Below are positions 7,811-16,575 of a stretch of DNA of 64,000 nucleotides, in pieces. Below the pieces are notes generated by a model. That model worked only from the letters and a program-made list of their open reading frames with translations, did not search any database and was not told the origin of the DNA. A program made the translations under genes and the position numbers. How positions within the stretch are numbered: position 1 is the first letter of the stretch; every line of letters starts with the position of its first letter. The DNA is taken from NCBI GenBank assembly GCA_041738505.1, contig JBGSPQ010000038.1:8303-72302 (forward strand), written 5' to 3'. The DNA comes from JBGSPQ01 sp041738505 (GTDB lineage: Bacteria > Patescibacteriota > Gracilibacteria > UBA1369).

Positions 7811-8554
7811 CTAAGCCTTTTTGACCCTTAGCGCGGCGCGGAACGAACAATTAATGCCGTAACGGGCCGCACCGTCAACGAAGATACCATTGTTTGTGCC
7901 AACTTTCGCATTGCCGGATATTCTGGTAATGGCATATGTATTAAGCCATGCCCAGCCAGATACATTAATCGTCTTTAATAGTTTTTTATGAATTTTGGTA
8001 TTAGCCAAATCCACACCAATAGCTGTCGCAATATCAACAGCATTTCCGATAGGTTTACGTCCATTTTTCTCGGCTATTTTTTGACCTTCAAGATCATAGG
8101 TAATACTTCTATGATCCGCTGAAACTTCTTGATAATTCTCCCAGCCGGAAGCAAAAATAAAGTCACCGCTTTCTTCACCAAATACATTCATTTTATGGCC
8201 TTTTTCATCTAACGCCCGAAGTTTGTTTATGGCATCGGGAGAAGCCATTAGTGATTTTTCCACGTCCTCCCATTTTATGCCTTCATGCAGTTGGGGAAGG
8301 GCATCAAAGTTGGTTTTTAGCAGTTTAAGCTCCGCCAATTGCTCTTTGGTTAGGAGCGGAAAGTCTTCACGCAGTTCCATGACCAGCGGTTTGATTTCGT
8401 GGAAGAGTTCGCGGCAACGGACGAATGAAGTTTCGCGCATTTTGGGATTTTCTTCGGCGAATTTTAGCGCTTCCGCGTAGGTCTTCATAAACTCCGCATG
8501 TTTATCGCGCAGGGTTTTGATTTGCTCATGCCATTTTTGGCACTTTTCGTTCAT
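7811..8554 (-). CDS. Lectin-like paralog family, member D (divergent body and C-terminus)
   Basis: A 247-residue protein. Its first 85 residues match the shared helical region almost exactly (KWHEQIKTLRDKHAEF, FVRCRELFHEIKPLVMELRE). The rest differs: SGDFIFASGWENYQEV, NVSGWAWLNTYAITRI and an end reading RYGINCSFRAALRVKKA. This C-terminus also looks like a C-type-lectin/fibrinolysin-type fold (the FRAALRV ending is common in DGR target proteins), but it lacks the variable stretch of members A, B and E. It therefore looks like a module swap behind a common N-terminus. It has no signal peptide. It carries its own -10 box (8586-8581) and the family leader palindrome. Confidence 0.65.
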   Translation of the reverse strand: MNEKCQKWHEQIKTLRDKHAEFMKTYAEALKFAEENPKMRETSFVRCRELFHEIKPLVMELREDFPLLTKEQLAELKLLKTNFDALPQLHEGIKWEDVEKSLMASPDAINKLRALDEKGHKMNVFGEESGDFIFASGWENYQEVSADHRSITYDLEGQKIAEKNGRKPIGNAVDIATAIGVDLANTKIHKKLLKTINVSGWAWLNTYAITRISGNAKVGTNNGIFVDGAARYGINCSFRAALRVKKA

Positions 8555-8556
8555 AG

Positions 8557-8609
8557 ATCACCGGGTGAATTTATCATACTATTATACATCATATTTGCCC
8601 TGTGGCCCA
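8557..8609 (-). promoter_or_regulatory. Promoter and palindromic leader of family member D
   Basis: TATAAT at 8586-8581 with a weak -35 (TGGGCC, 8609-8604) at 17-nt spacing. The leader palindrome TTCACC-C-GGTGAT lies at 8569-8557, 2 nt before the ATG. Confidence 0.5.
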
Positions 8610-8729
8610 TTTGCTTAGGTTTTATGTGTTCCCGGGAACAGATTTATTTTAGTGTAAGCTGGCTCTGTTTTGGGCTTACCGCTCATTGAGTACAATCCCC
8701 GGGGATTGGGTTTTGACTTGGGGAAAGTC

Positions 8730-9605
8730 TTAACGCACATCCACCCCCACCGAGCCGCGCAAACGAAGGTGACGGACGACACCACCAGGAAAAACGCGGT
8801 GCAGATAGACCAGAGCTGGAAACCAAAAACCGTACGCCACAGGAGAGTCTTTTGTCAATTTTTTCCCGTTTAAAACGGTATTTGTATGTGGATCAACCGG
8901 TTTGCCCTCATCCATGCGTTTCATCGTTAATGTCAAATAGGTATCGGCATCATTTATCACATCCAATCCTTCCTTTTCATATTTTTCCACCCAGAGTTTT
9001 GCCATTTCATAATTTGTTCTTTTACCATCATAAATTTCATTATCCTGCGCGACATCCTCAACTCCTTCAACAATGGAAACCCGCCATTTGTTTTCCGTTT
9101 GGGATTTTCCTCCATTCCAAAGGTTATTATCGTGGAATTTGTATGTATAAGTGTCTTGCTTTTGGCACGCGGCAGGGTTTTTATCAATTGCGTACACCTT
9201 GGATTGACGTGTTGTGGGCGGGATTAAAAGTAAAGCAGGTTCTTTATGTTTTAAGGCTTTATCAAGAACCTCGGGAGTTAACCCCTTTTTAATCCGTTCC
9301 CATGTCGGCATACCTTCTGTTGAAATTTTGCGTCGCTCCAAAGAGGCCTTCATTGTTGGATACTGGGCTTCAAGTTGTGATACAAGTTCCTTTTGCTCTT
9401 TAGTGCGCGAAACGTCTTCGCGCAGGGCCAGGACAAGTGGTTTGATTTCGTTAAAGAGTACACGGCAACGGGTGAATGAGGTTTCGCGGACTTTGGGGTT
9501 TTCTTCGGCAAATTTAAGCGCCTCCGCGTACGTTTGCAGGAACTCCGCGTGTTTTTCGCGCAGGGTTTTGATTTGCTCATGCCATTTTTCGCACTTTTCG
9601 TTCAT
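8730..9605 (-). CDS. Lectin-like paralog family, member B (candidate DGR target protein)
   Basis: A 291-residue paralog of the 6707-7585 product, alignable end to end: shared N-terminal helices, a middle region with WRVSIVEGVEDV and YLTLTMKRMDEG, and the same LRLRGSVGVDVR ending. The stretch before the ending differs strongly from members A and E (AYGFWFPALVYLHRVFPGGV). No signal peptide or membrane segment is present. It is divergently transcribed from the N-formylglutamate-amidohydrolase-like gene; the two promoters lie back to back, with their -35 boxes 1 bp apart. The function is unknown; by analogy with DGR targets it would bind ligands through the variable surface. Confidence 0.75.
   Translation of the reverse strand: MNEKCEKWHEQIKTLREKHAEFLQTYAEALKFAEENPKVRETSFTRCRVLFNEIKPLVLALREDVSRTKEQKELVSQLEAQYPTMKASLERRKISTEGMPTWERIKKGLTPEVLDKALKHKEPALLLIPPTTRQSKVYAIDKNPAACQKQDTYTYKFHDNNLWNGGKSQTENKWRVSIVEGVEDVAQDNEIYDGKRTNYEMAKLWVEKYEKEGLDVINDADTYLTLTMKRMDEGKPVDPHTNTVLNGKKLTKDSPVAYGFWFPALVYLHRVFPGGVVRHLRLRGSVGVDVR
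8769..8834 (-). other. Candidate DGR variable region, copy B
   Basis: Twenty-two codons aligned without gaps to 6746-6811 and 62873-62938. Variation is concentrated in the first two bases of codons with a fixed final C or T. The identical 24-nt segment follows at 8736-8759. Confidence 0.75.
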
Positions 9606-9607
9606 AG

Positions 9608-9660
9608 TTCACCGGATGAATTTATCTGTTTATTATAACAGTTTTTGCCTGATTTGACCA
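9608..9660 (-). promoter_or_regulatory. Promoter and palindromic leader of family member B
   Basis: TGGTCA (9660-9655), a 17-nt spacer, TATAAT (9637-9632), then the palindrome TTCATC-C-GGTGAA at 9620-9608. One arm base differs from the other copies, but a G-U pair would keep the RNA stem. Confidence 0.6.
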
Positions 9661-9661
9661 T

Positions 9662-9690
9662 TTGACAACTGGCGATTTTTTTGTTATTGT
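9662..9690 (+). promoter_or_regulatory. Promoter of the N-formylglutamate-amidohydrolase-like gene
   Basis: TTGACA (9662-9667), a 17-nt spacer and TATTGT (9685-9690). It places transcription start near 9697 and so supports the ATG at 9711 over the upstream TTG at 9681. Confidence 0.65.
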
Positions 9691-9710
9691 ATGCGCCACT
9701 TTTTGAAACT

Positions 9711-10613
9711 ATGGCCAAATATGTTGAAACAACTCATTTCGGTGACGAACACGCGCTAAACCAATGTGTGATTCTGGATCAGCACAGCTGTAGGGGCGAG
9801 GAATTTTTTGAGCGTTATCCCGGTATCAGGGAATCGCTTGAGGTCACCGACCAGTGTTTTGATGATTTCGTGAATCTGGAGAGGGACGCGGGAGCGGATG
9901 CGCTAGCCGACCGGGTGGCGAATATTGTGGCGGAGGAGTCTAACGGTGACACAGCGGTTACGGTTGTTAAATCCCATCTTCCCAGAGCCGTTCTGGATAC
10001 CAACCGCGTGACATTAAAAGCGCTCAGGAGCGTTATTAATTATGCAAATAATCGCGGTCTTGAAACCAAATTTAATGAAATCCATTTGGGCGTGATTTCT
10101 GAAATTCGCAGGCAGTTGAGCACCCTTTTGTATTTTGACGGGGTTTTTGTTGATGTTCATACGATGGCTCCCTATACACCGGGGGTTATTCCATTGTCGC
10201 AGACCGAGGTTCTTTCGGAAAAGCCGGATAATCTGGCTCATTATATGCGCGCCTATACTAACGCCCGTAGAACCGGTCGCAGAAGATATATTGATTTGGT
10301 CACCTCTCTTCCGGGTATGCCTCCGATTGCGAATCCTGCGCTTACTGCGAATATCAAGAATGAACTGGATAAATCACATCTTAAATATCGTGAAAACGAC
10401 CCCTATCCAACCGGCCCCTATGTAATGAGTACCGAGTATATGAGTCATTTCCCGGGCATTCTTATTGAAACACCCAAGGACTATCTGACGGAAACCCAGT
10501 CGGATCATGAAGGTTTTGATTTGATCAATCCCCAAATTTGTCCCGACAAGGTGGATAGAATCGCCCGACCGATCGCGGAGGCGGTGAAATGCTGTCTGAA
10601 TGGCGCGAAGTGA
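9711..10613 (+). CDS. N-formylglutamate amidohydrolase-like protein
   Basis: A 300-residue soluble protein. Motifs typical of the FGase family (PF05013) are visible in order: an early DQHSCRGEEF, KSHLPRAVLDTNR near residue 105, FVDVHTMAPYTPG near residue 150 and a C-terminal GILIETPKDYLTE. Family enzymes hydrolyse N-formyl-L-glutamate or related N-acyl amino acids using a metal ion; the His and Asp in VDVHT and the Arg in DTNR are plausible metal or substrate ligands. The exact substrate cannot be told. It is a single gene with its own promoter and a strong terminator, with no histidine-degradation genes nearby. Confidence 0.65.
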   Translation: MAKYVETTHFGDEHALNQCVILDQHSCRGEEFFERYPGIRESLEVTDQCFDDFVNLERDAGADALADRVANIVAEESNGDTAVTVVKSHLPRAVLDTNRVTLKALRSVINYANNRGLETKFNEIHLGVISEIRRQLSTLLYFDGVFVDVHTMAPYTPGVIPLSQTEVLSEKPDNLAHYMRAYTNARRTGRRRYIDLVTSLPGMPPIANPALTANIKNELDKSHLKYRENDPYPTGPYVMSTEYMSHFPGILIETPKDYLTETQSDHEGFDLINPQICPDKVDRIARPIAEAVKCCLNGAK

Positions 10614-10630
10614 GTGTGTGAAAATTTTAA

Positions 10631-10668
10631 AAAACCTCCGACTTCTTTTTTTTGAAGTCGGAGGTTTT
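10631..10668. terminator. Bidirectional intrinsic terminator
   Basis: A perfect 15-bp stem (AAAACCTCCGACTTC with its complement) around a loop of eight T. It sits between convergent genes and ends both. Confidence 0.92.
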
Positions 10669-10689
10669 TGATTACTTAACAAGAAACAT

Positions 10690-12672
10690 CTAGAGCACTC
10701 CGTAGCCTTTGCCCGCGCAGGTGCCACCGGCCATGTGGTCGGAATTTAACTGCGGGTCTGTTTCAAGAGAGTCGGTGTCGGTGGCCATGTGGGTTTTCCA
10801 TTCGGCCAGATTGCCTTCCCAGTCGTCCATCCATCCGCCGACGTCCATTTGGTCCCGGCCGTCGTGGAAGCGGGCGGCGCCGCCCTGCTGAAAGTAGCAG
10901 TTGCCACTCATTGTGGCGTTGCCTTCCAGTGCGCTTAGTCCACCCAATTCGTCTGAATATCGGATGGAAACCATGGGCATATCAAGCGAGCTTGACTGGC
11001 TTACCACGTTGTCCCTGATTGTAGGATTGACGTTGGCGGGGCGTCCGGCACTGTCTTCCCAGTCCTGGAACGTCACCCCAAAGTAGATGGCACTGTGGTA
11101 AACCGATGCCGCGTTGACGATGGTGTTGTTATAAACCTGCGCGTCTTTGGACGCGTACAGGCCGATTCCCGCCCAACCGGTATTCATAATCAGATTGTTT
11201 CTGACTATACCTCCGATGTTTTCGTAGTAGTCGGGGTTGACCGCGGTATCAAAGTACTCGGGGCTGGTGTCAAAACCGACCAGAATTCCGGCGGCGCCGG
11301 TATTTTCTATCACATTTCCTTCTATCAGTCCGTTGGTGGCTCCGCCTTTAAGGTACACACCCGTGGAGCAGGTGTTATGAATGTAGTTGTCCTGTACAAC
11401 GGTGTTGTCGCCGTTGACGTTGTCAATTCCTTCGGCGTTGCAGTCTCCGGGGGTCTGGGCTTTTCCGGAATTATAGATTTCACTTTTTCTGATGGTGATG
11501 TTGTCACTGTTCGGTTTGATTTTTACAACATCATTGGCGGAATCATGCAGTTTGGCATTTTCGATCAGGATGTTTGACGCGCCCGATATGTCCGCTTCGC
11601 CCCAGTCCCACATGGTCTCCGTGGAGAAAGCGTAATATCCGCCCATTACCTCTATACATTGAAGTTTTCCCCCATTGGAGCCCACGTAAAAATATACTCC
11701 GGCATTGTCCGAGTCCGATGTTCTGTCCAAAACCGCCCATTCGCCGGGATAGGACATGAGAGTGACATTGGCTTCGCGGATGCGCAGTTCATCGGGTTCA
11801 ACATAGGTACCGGCTCTAACCACTATGGTGTCGCCGGCGGAAACATTCTGTATTGCGTTGTTAACCGTTCTATATGGTGCGGATGATGATCCGTCGCCGG
11901 TTGTGTCGTTACCGGATGTGGCCACGTAAATCGCTCCGGCCGGTACTGTCATGGCCGCGCAGGCGCTTTGGTCAACGCCCGCCGAGCCGCTGCCGGTGTA
12001 TGTACCGCCGTCTGAAGTGCCCCCGTCCGTGGTTCCGCCATCTGTAGTGCCCCCGTCGGTGGTGCCCCCGTCAGTGGTGCCCCCGTCAGTAGTTCCTCCG
12101 TCGTTAAGCCCTTTTTGCTCGCGATAGTTCCAGGTGAGCTGGGCGATTTCCCCTCTTTTCATCATTTGATTCAAGGCAATGCCTGAGATAAAGATTTGAT
12201 TCTGCACGGCATCCTCGGAATATTTTGAATACCATTCGCTCCCTTCCGGGTTGGCGAGTCCGTCGTCGTTATTGGCTTCGTAGAGCATTTTCATGGCTTC
12301 CACGTAGTTAACGTTTTGCGCCGGCCTGAAAAGTCCGTCCGGATATCCCTCCACGATACCTATGCTTTTTGCATAGCAGACATATTTGGCGTACCAATCC
12401 GTCTTAACGTCGGGAAAGCAGTTGGCACCCGTGCCGATATTATCCGCGGATGCGCCGACTACAATCTTTAAAAATTCCGCTCTGTTAATAGCGGTGTCCG
12501 GTCTGAATGTGCCGTCGGGATGGCCGTCTATCACGTTCATGTCCACCAGCGATTGGATGGCGCTCTGATATTTGTGGCCGGAAATGTCCGAAAGTGTTTC
12601 CGCCATAACAAGCGGCACCAATAGGAAATTCGCAACCATCGCGGCCGCAAATATTTGAATGTTTTTCTTCAT
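10690..12672 (-). CDS. SLH-anchored right-handed beta-helix surface protein
   Basis: A 660-residue protein from ATG 12672 (MKKNIQIF, signal peptide ending VMAET). Three N-terminal SLH domains follow (RPDTAINRAEFLK, RPAQNVNYVEAMK and a degenerate third ending MKRGEIAQ). Next come seven tandem DGGT[T/S] units, then a C-terminal domain of about 400 residues. That domain starts ATSGNDTTGDGSSSAPYRT, the usual opening of pectate-lyase-like beta-helix proteins, and contains repeats such as NLIMNTGWAGIGLY and NYIHNTCSTGVYL. Such folds bind or cleave polysaccharides; no catalytic residues can be assigned. The longer upstream frame (to 12747) is unlikely because the signal peptide begins at 12672. Confidence 0.85.
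   Translation of the reverse strand: MKKNIQIFAAAMVANFLLVPLVMAETLSDISGHKYQSAIQSLVDMNVIDGHPDGTFRPDTAINRAEFLKIVVGASADNIGTGANCFPDVKTDWYAKYVCYAKSIGIVEGYPDGLFRPAQNVNYVEAMKMLYEANNDDGLANPEGSEWYSKYSEDAVQNQIFISGIALNQMMKRGEIAQLTWNYREQKGLNDGGTTDGGTTDGGTTDGGTTDGGTTDGGTSDGGTYTGSGSAGVDQSACAAMTVPAGAIYVATSGNDTTGDGSSSAPYRTVNNAIQNVSAGDTIVVRAGTYVEPDELRIREANVTLMSYPGEWAVLDRTSDSDNAGVYFYVGSNGGKLQCIEVMGGYYAFSTETMWDWGEADISGASNILIENAKLHDSANDVVKIKPNSDNITIRKSEIYNSGKAQTPGDCNAEGIDNVNGDNTVVQDNYIHNTCSTGVYLKGGATNGLIEGNVIENTGAAGILVGFDTSPEYFDTAVNPDYYENIGGIVRNNLIMNTGWAGIGLYASKDAQVYNNTIVNAASVYHSAIYFGVTFQDWEDSAGRPANVNPTIRDNVVSQSSSLDMPMVSIRYSDELGGLSALEGNATMSGNCYFQQGGAARFHDGRDQMDVGGWMDDWEGNLAEWKTHMATDTDSLETDPQLNSDHMAGGTCAGKGYGVL
12001..12102 (-). 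repeat. 15-bp tandem repeat coding for DGGTT
   Basis: Seven units (the last lacks one codon), nearly identical in DNA, form a flexible linker between the SLH and beta-helix domains. Near-identity suggests recent copy-number change. Confidence 0.85.
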
Positions 12673-12724
12673 AGAAAAAGGGTTAATGATAAGATTGATC
12701 ATCATACATGTTTGAGATTTTTTT

Positions 12725-14083
12725 TCAACCCCCCGGAGCGGGAGCATTCTCTTTGAATTTTTTGAGCTGATTTATAGTCATATAGAGCACCACCGCGGCA
12801 GCCAGGAATTCGGCGACGGGGATGGCTATAAAGATGCCGTCCAGTCCCATGTACAGGGGCAGAATCAATACTATAGGAATTAAGAAAATCACCTGGCGCA
12901 TGAGTGAAATAAAGAACGCGGGCACGGCTTTGCCGATAGCCTGAAAAAGTCCGCCGGCGACGGTCTGCAGGCCGGTTAATGGAAGTGCGAGAATGACTAT
13001 CCTAAGGGCTCCGGAGGTTTGGGAGATTAGCTCCGGATCGTTGGTGAACCACGAGCTGATTTGTTCCGCGAAAATGTAGAGGACTATAAATGAAACTATG
13101 CTGATGTATGTGGAACTTATGATCGCGCGGATGATGACTTCGCGCGCGCGGCGGAATTTTCCGGCGCCGTGATTGTAACCCAGGATGGGTTGCATTCCCT
13201 GCACGATGCCAAAAAGCGGCATAAAAATAAGCATGGTGATTCTGCTGACAATGCCATAAGCGGCGATGGAGGAATCGGAACCGTAGGAGCTTAGTGATTT
13301 ATTGATGATTATGATAAGTACGCTGGCCGCCGCCTGTCTGGCAAACGATGACGCGCCCACGGAAAAAATTTCTTTGACTATTTTGGGGTCGGGAAGAAAA
13401 TCGGCGGCGGCCATTTTGATACTGCTTTTTCCCGTGACAAAATAGACGATGACGATTATTCCGGCGATCAGGAATCCGATTATGGTGGCCAGAGCGGCGC
13501 CCTTCATCCCCATGTTGAATCCGAAAATGAAAATGGGATCCAGAATCAGGTTGATGACAGCCGATAATACTATGACCATCATGGAAAATTTGGCGTTGCC
13601 TTCGGCGCGGATAACGTTGTTACCGGCGGCGGCCAGTGAAAGAAAAACCATTCCCATCAGAATTATCCCAAGGTAATCGGCGGCGTAGGGAAGGATTTCG
13701 GGCGTTGCGCCAAAAAGTATTAACATGGGTTCCAGAAAGATCAGGCCGGCCACGGAGGAAACAACGCTTACGACAATAATCAACGTAAAAAAGTTACCCA
13801 GCGCCCGGGCGGCCTGATGCTGGTGGCCGGCCCCCAGCGAACGTGAAATCAACGATGAAGCACCCACACCAATGGTCTGCGCCAGCGCCATGATTACCAT
13901 GTGTACGGGCATGGAAACGGCCAGTCCGGCGATACCCAGCGGGCCCACTCCCTGCCCGATAAAAATCGCGTCCACAAAGTTGTAAATGCTCACACAAAGT
14001 AAACCCACCATCGCGGGCATGGACTGGCTCCAGAGCAGTTTGGAAATTTTTTCGGTGCCGAGTTTTTCGTGATTTGTTTTCAT
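12725..14083 (-). CDS. MATE-family multidrug/metabolite exporter
   Basis: A 452-residue integral membrane protein with about twelve helices in two similar halves, as in the MATE family (usual length 440-460). Visible family signatures are LLWSQSMPAMVGLLCVSIYN at the N-terminus, FVDAIFIGQGVGPLGIAGLA after helix 1 and GMQPILGYNHGAGKFRRARE at the start of the second half. MATE proteins expel cationic or lipid-like compounds using Na+ or H+ gradients. The gene lies 82 bp downstream of mnmA on the same strand; the gap holds a GC-rich inverted repeat (14100-14120), so co-transcription is uncertain. Confidence 0.9.
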   Translation of the reverse strand: MKTNHEKLGTEKISKLLWSQSMPAMVGLLCVSIYNFVDAIFIGQGVGPLGIAGLAVSMPVHMVIMALAQTIGVGASSLISRSLGAGHQHQAARALGNFFTLIIVVSVVSSVAGLIFLEPMLILFGATPEILPYAADYLGIILMGMVFLSLAAAGNNVIRAEGNAKFSMMVIVLSAVINLILDPIFIFGFNMGMKGAALATIIGFLIAGIIVIVYFVTGKSSIKMAAADFLPDPKIVKEIFSVGASSFARQAAASVLIIIINKSLSSYGSDSSIAAYGIVSRITMLIFMPLFGIVQGMQPILGYNHGAGKFRRAREVIIRAIISSTYISIVSFIVLYIFAEQISSWFTNDPELISQTSGALRIVILALPLTGLQTVAGGLFQAIGKAVPAFFISLMRQVIFLIPIVLILPLYMGLDGIFIAIPVAEFLAAAVVLYMTINQLKKFKENAPAPGG

Positions 14084-14165
14084 GAAACTTTTTGTTTGTA
14101 GCGCGCGGCGGCGGCGCGCGGTGGTCAGCTGTTGCCCGCGGCGGCGTCTCTGATGTTTGAATCTA

Positions 14166-15239
14166 TCATTTTATCACCCCCGAGCCAAGGCAAACACCCC
14201 CTTTGTAAAAGGCCACAAACTGGCCCGGTGCTATTCCCTGGTCGTTTTTTTTGTTTTTCAGCGAGGCGCCCCCCCCGTTGAGGGACAGCACCCGGCAGTT
14301 GTAAAAGTAGTCGCTGTGGCGGATTTTGATTTTCAGTTTTTTTGCGCGGGGGGGCGCCCCCGTGTTCCAGTTAATATCCTCCACTTCCAGCATGTTTCTT
14401 TTTTTATCCGCGGAAAAATAATCGTTGGAAACGAAAACTATATTTTTTTTGGTATCTTTGCCCACCACGTAGTAAGGTCCTCCTCCCAGCTTTATCCCCT
14501 TGCGCTGGCCCACCGTGTAATACCAGTAGCCTTCGTGCTCCCCCAGTTTTTTTCCGCTTTCAAACTCCAAAATGTCCCCTTTGCGCGTGCCCAGATAATG
14601 CCCGATGAACTCGTTATATTTAAACTTGCCCAGAAAGCAGATTCCCTGACTGTCTTTGCGATTTTTGTTGGGTAGATTGAACTTCGCCGCCAGCGCCCTC
14701 ACCCGTTTTTTCTTATACTTTCCCAACGGAAAAATCAGGCGGCGCAGTTGTTTTTGCGTTAAGTGCGAAAGAAAATAGGTCTGGTCTTTTACCTGATCGG
14801 GGCTGACTTTTAAATACACCGTTCCCTTTTTTTCCTCCGTGCGAGCGTAATGTCCGGTGGCGATTTTATCAAACGGTCCGCCGTATTCGCCCTTATCCTC
14901 ATCTATTTTTTCCATAAAAAGCCCGAATTTTATCCGGCTGTTGCACATCACGTCGGGGTTGGGGGTGCGCCCTTTTTTGACTTCCGCAAGCGTGTAATCC
15001 ACCACCGTGTCAAAATATTCCTTCTGCATGTTGATGATGTGCAGGGGGATCCCCTCTCTTTCGCAGATTTCGCGCACGTAGGACAAATCCTCTTCCCACG
15101 GGCATCCGGAAAGGTGCCGGATTTCGTCCTCCAACCAGATTTTCAGATAAAAAGCGGTAACGTCGTATCCTTTGCTTTTCAAAAGCATAAGCGCCACGGA
15201 GCTGTCCACTCCACCCGATGTTAAAACCGCAATTTTCAT
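14166..15239 (-). CDS. mnmA: tRNA-specific 2-thiouridylase MnmA
   Basis: A 357-residue enzyme that thiolates U34 in the anticodon of tRNA-Lys, -Glu and -Gln. The ATP-pyrophosphatase PP-loop SGGVDSSVAL is at residues 8-17. The two catalytic cysteines are present: Cys99 in TPNPDVMCN and Cys201 in DSQGICFLG. The KDQTYFLS segment and the C-terminal GQFVAFY region also match. The length is normal for the family. The start is 7 bp after the argH stop, so it is probably the third gene of an operon with the amidohydrolase and argH. Confidence 0.95.
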   Translation of the reverse strand: MKIAVLTSGGVDSSVALMLLKSKGYDVTAFYLKIWLEDEIRHLSGCPWEEDLSYVREICEREGIPLHIINMQKEYFDTVVDYTLAEVKKGRTPNPDVMCNSRIKFGLFMEKIDEDKGEYGGPFDKIATGHYARTEEKKGTVYLKVSPDQVKDQTYFLSHLTQKQLRRLIFPLGKYKKKRVRALAAKFNLPNKNRKDSQGICFLGKFKYNEFIGHYLGTRKGDILEFESGKKLGEHEGYWYYTVGQRKGIKLGGGPYYVVGKDTKKNIVFVSNDYFSADKKRNMLEVEDINWNTGAPPRAKKLKIKIRHSDYFYNCRVLSLNGGGASLKNKKNDQGIAPGQFVAFYKGGVCLGSGVIK

Positions 15240-15246
15240 GTATCAA

Positions 15247-16563
15247 TTACCTGTTTATTTGCGAGCGGACCTGCGCCAGCAGTTCGTCCAGCTTTAGATT
15301 TCCGGTTCCCCCCTGATGTTTTGACTCTTTGAGCATGCCGACGATTGAATCCCCGTCTATTACTATTTGATCCAGATGCCGGCCGATTTCCACATAAGCG
15401 TCGCGGAAGGAGAGTCCGGTTTTTACCAGTTCAAAGGCTTTGTGGGCGGCGAACATATCGGGGCTCATGTCGGCGACCAGCGCGTCTTCGTTGGGCACCA
15501 GTTTTTTGGCGACTATTTCGGCCGCCCCGATTGACATTTCTGTGTAGCGGAGCCCCAAAAACAGCGGTCGCTTGATTTCCTGGCCGTCGCGGTGGTAGCC
15601 GGATGGTTTGTTTAAAATGTTCATGTTCATTTCGTTTCGGCAGGCGATTACGGTTGCCGTTCTGCCTCGTATCAGTTCCGCAACATCCAGATTTTTCTTT
15701 TGCGGCATGATGGATGAACCGGTTGCGACTTCGTCCTCTATGGTGAAGAATTTGAATTCCTGGGTGGTAAATAACAGCCAGTCGGTGGCCAGTTTGTTGA
15801 GCGTCAGCATGATTTGCGAGCAGGCCTCCAAGACCAGCCCCTCTATTTTTCCGCGGGAATTCTGGCAGTAGATTACGTTTTTTTGCGTGCGTTTCATGCC
15901 CAGATCCCTGGTTAATTCGTCGCGGTCAAAGTCAAACGGCGATCCGTAGCCGGCGCCGGAGCCCAGTGGATTTTGGTCCACGATTAAGTCGTTCACCGCC
16001 GTTAAAAAGGAGATGTCGTCCAGCAGACTTTCGGCGAAGGCGCCGTACCAGGTGCCGACGGTGGTGGGCATGGCTTTTTGCATGTGCGTGTAGCCGGGCA
16101 TGGGCGTGAATTCGTATTTCTGGGCGTTTTCTATCAGCGTTTCGGCCAGGCGCAGAGCCTCTTGTTTGATTTGATTGAGCCGTTCTTTCATGAACAGGCG
16201 CATGGTGACCAAAATCTGGTCGTTGCGGGAGCGGGCCGTGTGGATTTTTTTGCCCACGTCGCCGTATTTTTCGGTGAGGTAGTTTTCTATTTTGGTGTGA
16301 CAGTCCTCATCCTCCAGTGTCAGTTTAAATTCCCCTTTTTCATACAGTTCCATTATTTCCGCGAAGCCTTTTTTGAGCACGGCCAGTTCTTCGTCGTTCA
16401 AAATTCCGTGACGGTTGAGCATTTTTCCGTAGGCCAAAGAGCCCATAACGTCGTAGGGCACCAGTTCCTGGTCGTAAATGATGTCGTCCCCGGCGTTGAA
16501 TTGTTCAATGACGGGATGGAGAGATACTGTCTGGCTTTTCTGCCATAACTTTTTCCTGGGCAT
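15247..16563 (-). CDS. argH: Argininosuccinate lyase
   Basis: A 438-residue member of the fumarase/aspartase superfamily that splits argininosuccinate into arginine and fumarate. Conserved regions are HTARSRND (108-115), GYTHMQKAMP (157-166, with His160) and the superfamily signature GSSIMPQKKN (282-291) carrying the catalytic serine loop. The length is slightly below the usual 455-470. The start is 12 bp after the amidohydrolase stop and the end 7 bp before mnmA. No argG or other arginine gene is in the window, so its role as part of a full pathway cannot be judged here; adenylosuccinate-lyase-like activity is less likely given the motif set. Confidence 0.9.
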   Translation of the reverse strand: MPRKKLWQKSQTVSLHPVIEQFNAGDDIIYDQELVPYDVMGSLAYGKMLNRHGILNDEELAVLKKGFAEIMELYEKGEFKLTLEDEDCHTKIENYLTEKYGDVGKKIHTARSRNDQILVTMRLFMKERLNQIKQEALRLAETLIENAQKYEFTPMPGYTHMQKAMPTTVGTWYGAFAESLLDDISFLTAVNDLIVDQNPLGSGAGYGSPFDFDRDELTRDLGMKRTQKNVIYCQNSRGKIEGLVLEACSQIMLTLNKLATDWLLFTTQEFKFFTIEDEVATGSSIMPQKKNLDVAELIRGRTATVIACRNEMNMNILNKPSGYHRDGQEIKRPLFLGLRYTEMSIGAAEIVAKKLVPNEDALVADMSPDMFAAHKAFELVKTGLSFRDAYVEIGRHLDQIVIDGDSIVGMLKESKHQGGTGNLKLDELLAQVRSQINR

Positions 16564-16575
16564 TTTCCGGTTGTT

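Noticed and set aside
6707..9605. The lectin-like tandem genes as phage tail-fibre genes of a prophage
   Set aside because: No phage structural, integrase or lysis genes occur nearby, and two family members lie far away.
9681..9710. TTG start at 9681 for the N-formylglutamate-amidohydrolase-like gene
   Set aside because: It would lie upstream of the transcription start predicted by the TTGACA/TATTGT promoter; ATG 9711 fits.
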